This document shows positions 53,987 through 64,000 of a DNA stretch of 64,000 nt, piece after piece. Below the pieces are notes generated by a model. That model had not been told where the DNA came from and ran no database searches. It worked only from the letters and a program-made list of their open reading frames with translations. This DNA is from Isoetes taiwanensis (Eukaryota; Streptophyta; Lycopodiopsida; Isoetales; Isoetaceae). The stretch covers positions 901,834 to 965,833 of the forward strand of contig JAJEKV010000053.1 of the NCBI GenBank assembly GCA_021234155.1, in the 5' to 3' direction. The position numbers and the translations under genes were made by a program. The first letter of the stretch is position 1; each line of letters begins with the position of its first letter.

Positions 53987-55989
53987 ATTTTTTTTTTTGA
54001 AGGGCGACAATTTATTATCAAGGAAAATCAAAAGATATATACAAGGGATCTATGACATGGGACTCAAAACCTAGAAGGACGAGAAATAGTCCACTAAGCA
54101 CAACCACCCATACACGAGAATATAATCATACTACCTTGTGCCACCTTGAGTTTTTAATAGCCTCATCACAATCATCATGTTCCCCGTCATCGTGATGATC
54201 ATCAATGGACATCAAATTATCATGCCATCAATAGTACGGGGCATGATAGCCTCCTGAGATGACATAACAGACTTCTTCCTAGTGCCTTCTTTCAATTGAC
54301 CTGCCGCCATGACTCTTTTAGCTGGCGAATATTAGGACCATCAGCTATAACAAGCTCAAGCATGAGGGGCACAAGCAACATCGTGGAGAGTAGTAGGAAC
54401 TATAGCTACAAATCGATGGTGCTAAGGATGACACCACCCGAATTTGTAGAGCATCTTCCATAGCCCGAATGCAAAGCAACGGCAAAGGTTGATCATGAAC
54501 CGCATGAAGAAATAACAATGGGAGCTTGAACACGGGAAGAATGTTAAACAGATGCCCGGGGACCACAAGTACCTCGGCTAAAAGCTAATAAAAGCCTCCT
54601 TATCGAGGAAAACGCGAGGCGAGCTAATTTTCCTGACCATTCAAGTTTAAGATCCAATTTTTATACCAAGGCCCGCTCTTCACAACTATACAACCGGTAA
54701 AGCCGAGTCACAGGGCATAGAAACACAAATTCTTTTTACCATTCATGATGGAATGTGAGATATGAACCCCAAGTCCCGCTGCAATTGCTACTAGAAATTG
54801 ATGAGCCATTAGATCAGGAGGAAGATTAGGTAACGAGAACCCAAGGCATCTTTAATGCACGAACCATATCCGTGTAAAGCCGAGAATAATGGCCGTACAT
54901 TATATATTCCCCACCAAGTGGATCAATCCCTCTTGATACCAAAGAGTCCATTTGATCACTACTTTCAAACATAATAAGAACAAAGTTTTTTGCCAAAGAA
55001 CTTGATGGACGAAAAAGAGGAAGTTGAAGGCGTCAAAAGCCCCCGTAGATAACCAAACACCGAACCGAAAATCTAAATAGCCACCGAAAAAATACCCAAG
55101 AACCGCATGACAGAAGATAAGTTCTCAAAGCCATTTAATATAAGCTCGATGGTCCACCTCAATTACAGGAATACCGTGACGAACGGAACCACACCGGTCG
55201 AAGCGACCGGTAAAATATATCATCCGGAGACAATTCTTGTTGAAGTTGAGCACGCTCGCTTTCAAGGTGTCCAAGATTGCCGACAACTCCTCCTTACTCC
55301 GGCCACCACAATACACGAAGAAGTCGCTACCTTTGCCTTTCTAGATTCATTAGATATATCCTTACAAAGCCAATCACTAAATCTTTGATATGAAACTTTG
55401 CGAACCGAATCGATGACTCATTTGTTCGAGGTCGAGAACTACATTAGGAGTGGAATCGTACTTGTTTGATGCAAATTCCCATTAACCTGCGCCCTTTGAA
55501 GCGCCTTGCAAAGGAGGAAAATCCCTTTCTTCAAGCAAAGACTGGAGAAGCCACCACCGAAGGCAAAGAGCTTTTCGGTGAATTATTTACCTCTTTTTGC
55601 TGTGACAGCTGGGGGATCAATTATCACCAAACCGGTGGTAGGCTCACGCCGTTTTGCTGCGCCTTGATCTTTGGAGCCATATGCGCCTTCCCCATCCCTA
55701 CTATACCCGGCCGAAATCAAACAAACCCAAACCGCCCCCTAACCTGATAGCAAAATCCTAACAAAATTGATATTGATGGAGACCCTCGAGACAAGCTTTT
55801 AATGAACTAAAGATCATCAAAAGCGAAGTCCGGATGCTCAAGTTACAAAGAAAACCGCGGCAGCCCTAAGCGTAGCCGGCACAATACAAAGTTATATAAT
55901 CCTATCATAACTTTTGCCCTAAGCCATGTGGCCTCAAAAGATTCAAAATTGAGCTGCAAATGCTCAACATGCTCTTCGAAAGTGTTTTC
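53987..55989 (-). mobile_element. Element G: 2-kb retroposon, LINE-like, 5'-truncated
   Basis: Flanked by a perfect 15-bp target duplication AGCAAGAATATTGAG (53972-53986 and 55990-56004). A T-run at 53988-53999 is the poly(A) tail of a minus-strand insertion. The long duplication and tail are hallmarks of LINE-mediated retroposition. Coding sequence is weak: CGGRSKEELSAILDTLKASV (about 55310-55250) and ALKMPWV-like pieces near 54870. These may be a LINE ORF1 of the DUF4283 type. That reading is tentative, and no reverse transcriptase is present. Confidence 0.8.
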
Positions 55990-56004
55990 AGCAAGAATAT
56001 TGAG

Positions 56005-56600
56005 GATGACAATGAATTAGATCTTTGACTTCTTCTTCAAACATTTTTGACAATATTATTCTTCACGCCAAATTTGATGTATTGAAAATATCTAATAGAA
56101 TGGTTTTATTTTTTCTCAAATTTGATGGTTTTGCTATCTCGATTTCCTAGCCTTCATAATCATTTCTAATTTTAGCTCTTTTTTAAGTATGTTGTTTTAC
56201 AAAAACAAACCATGCACTTAATGTGGTGCCAAAAATGCATGAAAAAATAATCAACCCTTGGAAATTTTCAAGTTCACCCTAAAAATCTCAGATTTTAAGA
56301 GCATGTTTTTTTAAAGGAATATTTGAAATGGAAAGTCTTTGCATCACATCTTTTAATTTTGCCACCTTGTTAGATGCAAGAAATCGAGAATAGCAAAGCA
56401 GGATAATGCAAGAAAGCAAAAGGTTGAGAACCATGAACGACTACCTATCCTCAGAAAAACCCACAATAAAAACAAAAAGAAAAGGAATTTGAAAGCCAAA
56501 TGTGCGATTGAGTAAGCTTGTAATAAGCATACAAGAAATATAGAACAACAAGCAAAAAGCATCTTCGATTATGATCCTTTTCTCCTTATACAAATTAGGG
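56005..56600. other. AT-rich DNA after retroposon G, no clear gene
   Basis: Short continuation of the disrupted unit (DDNELD after the target duplication), then AT-rich sequence without recognised motifs. Confidence 0.35.
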
Positions 56601-56620
56601 CTTATGCCTAGAATAGCAAG

Positions 56621-57402
56621 TTGTGGCAAGCGGTGTCTTTGCTAGTGAAGTTCTCATTCCTAAAGGGCAGCCAAAACAACCACCTCCCTTCAAGGCCGCC
56701 AAAGACTTTTAGCCAACTAGTGAAGGGCATCAAGGATTTATATAACGACCGGGATGATGTTGAAATGGAAAGCACACCTCCACTCTTAAGAAAAATCAAA
56801 TGGACTCCCTAGTGGCATCTTTGGGAGAAAGTTGTGACATGTTTAGAACCGAACAACCATGTGGGAGGGGAGGGAGTGAGAGACCCGGGTTCTTGCAGAG
56901 TCAAGATGGGAGGGTTCCCCAACGAAAGCACGCCTAAGAATGTTCACTTGGGTCCTAACAAGGGTTCCAAGTGGTTTGTGGGAAGTAAGGCCTCAAAGCA
57001 GAAGTGGTTTGATCTTCCCGAGTGGGATCCCTTTGAGGACATCAAGGAAGGATACTTTGTGCTAGTAAGGCCCGATGATGAGGATTGTCTATGGTTAGGG
57101 GTGGCACTCTCTCGGCTGTAACCACCACTATGCCCCGATGGAGGGAGTTGCGCCCCGGATTCCAAATTCAATATTGGGAGCCCATTGGGAGGCACAAGAA
57201 GGGCAACTTGAAGGAGCAAATAATCATCGGCCGGGAGAAGAAGTGGAGGGCAAATCATGCGATCCAAGGAGGGAATTGGTGGAGTGTGTGGTATGGTCAT
57301 ATCCAAGTTCTCACATTGCAAAGGACAACACACACAAGATCCCAAAGGGAGATGGACAAAGCCATGAGCAACTCCATTATATCATTGTATGAGGGTAGAT
57401 AA
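56621..57402 (+). pseudogene. Unrecognised coding remnant, part 2
   Basis: The plus frames read HLPSRPPKTFSQLVKGIKDL (about 56680); SKWFVGSKASKQKWFDLPEW and EDIKEGYFVLVRPDDEDCLW (about 56968-57093); and, after a shift, IQYWEPIGRHKKG with WWSVWYGHIQVL (about 57165-57312). The sequence is clearly protein-like and runs for about 700 bp with few breaks. The arrangement of a WLG block, then a YWEP block, then a terminal Trp-rich block reminds me of DNA-transposon-associated proteins. I cannot name a family. Confidence 0.45.
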
Positions 57403-60330
57403 TATTGAGAAGCTTGAAACTTTCTCAACTAGTGGTTTGTAAAATTTATGAGGAAAACAAGTAACCCAATTCTTTGTCGAAATTTTTTTTATGAGGTATG
57501 AGTCCCATTTTCAGTCCGAGTCCCAAAATGCAAGATTTGTCACTTTAATTAAATACGACTTTTTGCAAGCTATACATATAGAGCCGGCGGATAGGGAAAA
57601 GGGGTGAATTAGATTGCTAGCATGATAAAGCTATATGATTGTATTTAGAAGGTATTGTGAATTTGAATAGTATGTGATGTGGGCTATACGATGACATTAT
57701 TAATCTGGGATTGGGATTACTCAAAGATTTTCACAATTGACGAGAACATTACAATTGCAATGTAGATTTGTTGGATGGTTTTTGTAGTTGTTGGGTGACT
57801 TTGACACGAGTGTTGATGTACAATTGTGGCCTTTCCAACTTAGTTTTGTAATCAACTAAATATGTAAACTCTTCAAAAATGAGCATTGAATTAAGTAGGC
57901 TCAATTTATAAATAACGAAAGTCTATGCCTTGTAAACATATTGTATAAAGAATTGTATATAGTACAAAACTCATATAAACTTCTCCTTTTATGAAATTGT
58001 CGACAAATATGGATCAATAAAAGCTTTAGATAGCCCTCTAGAATAGAAGCTATTGAAAATTTTATTCAAGATTATGCATGTCCGCTATCAGGTGAGATTG
58101 TTTTCTAATTTAGCAAGGCATTTTTCTAGTATATTTATTTTTAAAAAGTGAAAAAATGAGAAGTATGTTGATATGTGTAGTAATAGGAATGTTAGATAAT
58201 GTTTTGGATTGCCTCTAGGGGAGCAAGCCCCTTGTCCATGTGGGTTTATGGCATATTCCAAGTATATGCTAGTATATGCAAGAATATAACAATGACTACT
58301 CCAAACTTGCTATAGGGTGTAAACTAGCCGGGCCGCTGCCCCAGGCATCCACTTGGAAACTGGCTAACCGGTGCTTAAGAGACTGAGTTGCTACTTTCTT
58401 GAAGATCCATTGAAGGCCCGTTGTGAACAAGTCTCAAACCGAATGCTTCTTAGAGTGATCCGTTTTTTCGTGGGTCATGTCTTTTGTATTGTATGCGATC
58501 GAACGTTCTAGGAAACGGCCTAACCAGCCTATTGTCCCGGACTCTCTAATTGGACGAGGAAATTTAGATGCGGGGATGCAGATGAGCTCCCTTTATGCCG
58601 CACTCGGCCTTCAAGAAAGGATATGCTTTCATCTTGAACAGCCACTCAGATGTTCTTAATCCGATTTTGCATATTTTGAGCTTTGTGGATCGAAACACCG
58701 CATATAGCCAATGAGGAAGCTTTTGGATTTGCCATAGCCTAAAGTGATGATATTTGTTTCTTTATATTTTAGATTAGAAACGCTTTTAGTATTATCACGG
58801 AATAGCATATAAGACATATTTTTTCCGGATCATGTATATTATTCATCACCTCTCATTAATTTATTTTTGCTAATCATTGAATATTTCTTACTTCTTTACT
58901 ACAAGTTCTCGTCCCTTTCCTAAAAATTTGAAATTCTACCCATGCCCGATTAAGTTATTTGATTGTTTCAAGTCTAATTAATACGTTGTTGCTCTCATTC
59001 TGTTGTCATAATGCATCATCTCACTTAAAGAATTATGGGTAGAGCCGCCATGCAACCTAATATGGTAATTTCGCCTAATGTCCCCGCTTGATGGCATTCT
59101 TGGTTGTTATATATTTCAAGTTAAGTAATGTCTTTTTTCTTAGCTTTATTATTGGTGACAAACATGGACTTATTATAGAGAGATATCATATATGCAAATC
59201 CTTACTATATTTTAACACTGCTATGAGCTAACGCTTTTTGACTTGGCTTTTGGAGAGCTCAAGCCAAGGACAACAAGGGGCTGATCGAAAATGTTGTAGC
59301 AGGGCTATGAAATCAAGAAAAGTGGTTGTTGAAATCATGGAGCTCATTGATCGAGGTTTGCTTGTTCCATTGCGGTGAAATGGCCTTGTTGATAGCCCAA
59401 TGCCAATTGGATATAATGCAACAATATCCGACCCACATATAATGCGTGGTGCCCGCCTTGAGTCTGCTAAAGAATCATCTTCATTTGGAATGAATGCTCC
59501 TATGTTGGTTCCAGCAAGTTGATATTTTAGAGTCCCAATTATGCTTTAGCTAAAAAAATATAAGAGCCCATCTTTATTATCGAGAAAATGGGAAATGTTA
59601 TTTTCATGTAGCAGTAAAAGACTACTATAAATGTTGTCCGTTGGATTCATGGAAAGCATAGATGCAAATAAGTCGAATCGTAATAAGAGTCACGCTTTAG
59701 AATTTTTGTAGGGAATGGAAAGGATAAATGCAAATAAATGAGTAGATAAAAAGTTTTAGGTGAAATGGGGAGGAAGTGAATCAATGAATGTCATGAAAGA
59801 CATCCGATGTTCCTTTGTCACAAGAACAAGCTACCTAAAAAGCAAAGATTTGCCTCATGGTTGGTGAGCAAGGTCCGTTGTTGTTGGTATAGAGCACATT
59901 CATTCGAGCTGTACGCTTAGTGGAGAACGAAATGTAGCAAGGCATCACATCTTTTTGGAAGTCGGGTTGTTTGTCCTCGCATGTAGGAGGTAACAAATTT
60001 ATAGCATATACGTAATATGGATGAAGAATATATCTATAGAAATTTGTATATGACATTTTTATATTGTGAATATTGTAAAGATGGGCAAAGGGGTGGGCCG
60101 TAACATGCCCCATATGAAGCTATTCATGTGCATGCAAGAGCATAAAAATTCCACATGCCCTAATGGAGCGCTTAAAATCTGGTGGAGGAAATGGTGAGCC
60201 TTGGTAGGTGTTTTTCGGGGATCCGTGGTGGTTGACAAAGGACCTGATGGGAAACTTAACCAATCCATCTAATAAGTTCTCAGAAGATATGTTCCACTCA
60301 CAAGTCGACTCCCCAAAGCCCGCGGGCTAT
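57403..60330. other. AT-rich DNA without a recognised gene
   Basis: Nearly 3 kb with only short frames (for example 58477-58659 and 59835-60113) that lack motifs. I see no RNA gene and no paired repeat. Confidence 0.4.
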
Positions 60331-60416
60331 TAATAATAGAATAGAATAGAATAGAATAGAATAGGTTTTTTAGCGTCCACGGAGACCAATTGGCCTATGG
60401 GACCCAAACAAAAAGA
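60331..60416 (+). repeat. Left inverted repeat of element H
   Basis: Five to six AATAG units then GGTTTTTTAGCGTCCACGG and CCTATGGGACCCAAAC. Pairs with 63531-63621. Confidence 0.92.
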
Positions 60417-61199
60417 GAGCAGCAAGCGTATTACTAACAGGAAGTTGTGCCATGTATACATAGGCATTTCCACAGCTATTAACGACATGCTAAATTGTGG
60501 TATCATCATGTATATATATAGGCATTTTTGGTGTTGTCATTCTTTAGAGTTCTAGGTTGCTGTATATACCTTCGTAAATGTGGAAGTCCAATTTTTGTTT
60601 ACTGCTGCTTCTGGAATGATAATATGGAATGAGACACCTTCTAGGCATTTTGGTTGTGGTGTAATCGTGACATATTTTACAATTGCATGTAATTTACGAG
60701 ATATTTTATTCCTTTTTTTGATTTATAAGTCCAATATTAGTTTGAAGAGCCAAGATAAGGATAGTTGATCGCTTTTACCAAGCTTAAGTAGCGGTTTTTT
60801 GCAAAACTTGGTTAAGGTTTATGTGCTCACGAGAATTATGTAACCGTGATATATTGCCAAAATTTGCAATGTGCGCTTGAAATATGTGTGTTCTCAGAGA
60901 GTAGATTTGACTAGGCGCCTCTTTATCTCCAATTATTCTAATACAACATCCCAAAGACGTGTTGTAGTCCTATGCTTGCTTAAAAAGACACCAAGGATCA
61001 TCGTGGGTGTCCGAGAGATCATGTTCTTATTAGTCAATGCCCGCTCTTCTTATGCATAACTATCTAGCCTGGATCATGAAGGTCATAATAACGAACATGC
61101 CCAAGATGAGAGAACATAGAAATCTGATGTCGAGAAAAATAGATGCTGATAAACTACTGTGCATGGCAATTCCTTCTGAGGTTCTTTTTTTTTTTTTTT

Positions 61200-63502
61200 A
61201 AAGGCCATGGATGAAATGGAGTGTCGTTGTTCGAGCTCAAACGACACCCCGAAGTCATCGATCCCACCCTCCCCGCCTACAGGCCGGGCCCAATAATACC
61301 TTCTTTCTCAAGAACAAGAAGGCCGTGATACCTCACAGAGCATCGCGAACGATGTTTGGTCTCCCCGATGCGGACTCCAAAGACATCTCGAGAAGGGTCT
61401 TGAACAAGCACCGCGACCCGCCAGGGGAACATCACCTTGGAGCAATGGGTACAAAGATTTGCAAATGCCTTTTACGATTCGCCGGACCTGATCCCTCCAT
61501 GAGATAGGCATGGTTCTCGTTATCGAGGGGATGTCATCATGGGCCTACAACGCCTAGCTAATGGGAAGCAGATTTAGATGGCATGCAAAAGCGTAACTTC
61601 AAATGGGCCGGGCCTCCATCGGGTGCCTATCCTCACCAAGATTGTTCAATAAAGCATTGCGAAGGCTTCCCTCCGAATGGACCACTAGTAGAGTTGTGCC
61701 CATATACAAAGTGGGGACCCTCAATGCCCGCCAACTACCGCATTTATTATGGTCGGCTCTCTTTGCAAAATCATATCGGCATCCTTGAATAGCGTGACAA
61801 TATGGGCAGAGGAAACGGATGTGCGAAGCCTTACAGGCGTGTTTCCGGGTCCAAATACTCCACCATTGATTATATTTTCACTCTACGCACATTGATTGAA
61901 GATAAAGAGTGAATCGGCCCGGTAACCTCGCATCGTTGTTTCGTGGATTTTGCAAAAGCTTTCGACCACGCATCGCCACGCGACAAGCTATGGGACAGAT
62001 TATTGCGGCACGGGGACCCCCTTGACTTGCACGCAGTATATAGGCTATACGCAGGCATGCTCAGTCCAGATCACATCGTCGGCCACGCAAGTGAATCGGG
62101 TGAGCATCGGGAGTGCGCCGGGGGTTGCCCCCCTCCCCCACACTCTTTGGCCTATACATTGATCAATTGGAAGATTGGCTCTCTCCGAGCATAGAGGTGC
62201 GGGCACACATCTCATGCATCACACAATCCAAAGAACTCATATATGCCGACGATGTCAACCTCTCGCCTATACCCCAGGACATGCAACGCCACCGGATGCT
62301 TTGACACTTTTGCCAATTCAATCGGGTGCGAAGTTAACTTGGCCAAAACTAGGGTGTCGCTAGTTGCATCATCCCGTCGGCCAAGGCTTCCCTCATTCAC
62401 TTACCAGGGGCAAGAGGTAGAGGTGGTAGAGGACTTACAAGTACTTGGGGATCGAAGTTCTCAACTACCACCCATTGGGATGGCTATCATCGCTGCGTGT
62501 CACGCTGGGTTGAAAACACTATATGCCATGCGCAACAACAGCCACAAGGGAAGAGTTGTATGCCCGGGCCACCACCACACTTGTTTGGGCCTTGGTCGAG
62601 CCGGGTCCTTTTGTATGGGGCGTATGTAGGGTCCCGTATCCCTCAACACCTGAATGACCTCGAAAGCAAAGTGCGTAAAGCCTTCTTGGCACGTGGCCCC
62701 GGGGTGAAGTCCACAGCCTGCACTGATCCTACCCGTGAGACAAGCTTTCTACCCTTCAATGGGCTGCATTGAACGCCATGTCGATTACTTCCAAAAGGTG
62801 GTCGCTATGTATGATACATGCTTGCCCCCACCTTTGCTTTGGCTTACACGACGATGGGTCCCCATTGCCCGAACTCACTGAAAAAACAAGCAAGCTCGCT
62901 GGTTCTCACGCCGGGTGTGCGTGCAAATGATGCCCCGTGTCGACAAAGAAAGATCGCGAGGCACTTAAACCGTAACCTAGATGCTACTTTCCTCTCAAGC
63001 TCCTCGATGTGATGCTCCGACGCATTTTTGCAGCTAGCACACCACGCTGAACAAGTCAACTCCTAGGCTCACAAGAGGCTCACATTAAGTATTTGTACAC
63101 CCAAATGCCCATGAAGAAGCAATTGCATTTATAGCTTCCATTCACATGGGTGCACACACCACCTCCGTGACGGAAACATGTATGCTTGGGCTGGAAGCAC
63201 GAGAGCAAAGGCTTTTCGGGGTGTTGCCACCCGGTAATGCCATTGAGGATGAATGTCATGCCCTCCAGATTCCTTCAAAGATTTTTGCCCATATCCGAGC
63301 CATATGTTCGACACCTAGTGCCCGGCCAGCCGCTGCACCGCTTATTGACTACTTGCCATGTGGGTTTGTTGGGGTCATACCTCTAGGAGGTTATGGATGC
63401 ACCGGGGATGGTATTGAACTGCCTTATACATTTGTACACAGGCCAAAGATGCTTATTATGCTAAGGTTTTTCCTCAAAAACTTCTTCGGGCGGGGTTTTT
63501 AA
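61200..63502 (+). pseudogene. LINE-type reverse transcriptase of element H
   Basis: Pieces in order: RLPSEWTTSRVVPIYKVGTL (about 61651) and PANYRIIY; FVDFAKAFDHASPRDKLWD (about 61940), the RT block with the first catalytic Asp; PPSPTLFGLYIDQLEDWL (about 62128), which follows a QG-type turn; IYADDVNLSP (catalytic YADD at 62242); GCEVNLAKTRV (about 62330). A C-terminal module reads AREQRLFGV and AIEDECHAL (about 63200-63270), which in related LINEs carries a CCHC zinc site. This one lacks the cysteines at the first positions. No endonuclease domain is recognised upstream; a T-run lies at 61184-61199. Frames shift many times. Confidence 0.8.
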
Positions 63503-63530
63503 TCCCGCCAAGAATACGCTTTGTCGCGCT

Positions 63531-63621
63531 TCTTTTTGTTTGGGTCCCATAGGCCAATTGGTCTCCCCGTGGACGCTAAAAACCTATTCTATTCTATTCT
63601 ATTCTATTCTATTCTATTCTT
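63531..63621 (-). repeat. Right inverted repeat of element H
   Basis: Reverse complement of 60331-60416 with one or two indels, ending in six or seven ATTCT units. Confidence 0.92.
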
Positions 63622-64000
63622 TATCCATTGAAACTAATGTCTCCTTCGGATCTAAATAGATTCAAAGTTCTTTGTAAAACAACATGCAAATTCTCTCATG
63701 CGTATGCCATTAGCTCTAAATCTTTCAAGCATGTCACTGTGTTTCGATGTTGAAGCAATTGCCAAAGGTCGGATCAATAAGAAAAATTATTGTGGATCTA
63801 TCTATAGAAGGGAGCACCTCGTGATGTCCCCAAAATTATTGTCCGACTTAATTCAAAGTTGCCTGGGAAATTGGTACCTCTTATATTGACTTACTTTATT
63901 CAATGTTTCTGGTTTGCCGAGATCCTTTATGCCGTGTTTTATTATGTTGCACTTGGCTATGATTACCTGGTTAGCAAAATCTTCGGGATAGACCTCGCTT
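63622..64000. other. Sequence right of element H, nothing assigned
   Basis: AT-rich, short frames only. Confidence 0.4.

Larger units (their letters stand above)
60331..63621. mobile_element. Element H: RT-containing segment bounded by about 85-bp inverted repeats
   Basis: The left repeat (60331-60416) is an AATAG array followed by TTTTTTAGCGTCCACGGAGA and CCAATTGGCCTATGGGACCC. The right repeat (63531-63621) is its reverse complement, ending in an ATTCT array. The 3.3 kb between them holds a LINE-type reverse transcriptase that runs to within about 30 bp of the right repeat. No target duplication could be identified. Confidence 0.8.

Noticed and set aside
60331..63621. DIRS or Penelope-like element
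   Set aside because: DIRS elements carry a tyrosine recombinase and internal complementary regions, and Penelope elements a GIY-YIG nuclease. None is visible. The RT motifs (FVDFAKAFD, PSPTLFGLYI, YADD) are LINE-like.

Overview
The window is plant nuclear DNA made almost entirely of nested and decayed transposable elements. I see no intact host gene, tRNA, rRNA or CRISPR array. The evidence for a plant is the mix of families: Ty1/copia elements primed by initiator tRNA-Met, an Athila/Tat-like Ty3/gypsy family with a third ORF after pol, a chromovirus with a C-terminal chromodomain, and LINE-type reverse transcriptase. Which plant group it comes from cannot be fixed from the sequence; a non-seed plant is a guess.

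Layout. 1-3.0 kb: unassigned DNA and a degenerate minisatellite. 3.0-8.75 kb (element E, minus strand): LTR, then two genes each with hairpin repeats and a TATA box, then a breakpoint. 8.75-9.9 kb: old copia-derived DNA. 9927-35354 (element A, plus strand): an Athila/Tat-like gypsy element with a perfect GAATT target duplication. Its reverse transcriptase is split by a copia element (B, 14138-19689), and its integrase is split by a sibling copy of itself in reverse orientation (C, 20980-31291, perfect GGTCA duplication). C carries a 667-bp inverted-repeat insertion. 35.4-37.0 kb: copia remnant, microsatellite, fresh 209-bp tandem duplication. 37007-about 50095 (element D, plus strand): a 13-kb chromovirus. 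50.3-53.1 kb (element F, minus strand): 5' half of a copia element. 53.3-57.4 kb: unrecognised coding remnants split by a 2-kb retroposon (G) with a 15-bp target duplication. 60.3-63.6 kb (element H): LINE-type reverse transcriptase between inverted repeats tipped by AATAG arrays.

The main discovery is in D and E. Both carry the same two extra genes between the 5' LTR and gag. Gene 1 encodes a histone H3-like protein. In E it starts MARTKQTA, the canonical H3 tail, continues through a long charged extension, and ends in a full-length H3 histone fold (ALREI, PFARLVREV, VHAKRVTLMRKDM). Gene 2 is conserved between D and E but unrecognised. Each gene is preceded by two or three nested-palindrome hairpins of about 68 bp, repeated every 200-219 bp, then a TATA box (degraded for D gene 1), then an ATG about 100-116 bp further on. 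The hairpin sequence differs between D and E but the layout is the same. In D the set is followed by Gag, a Pol whose reverse-transcriptase palm is deleted, and a chromodomain integrase. A retrotransposon that supplies its own H3 alongside a chromodomain integrase would be a notable chromatin-targeting or packaging system; that role is inference.

Nearly every reading frame has small frameshifts. Some may be consensus errors in methylated repeats rather than real decay, so frame status should be read with care.
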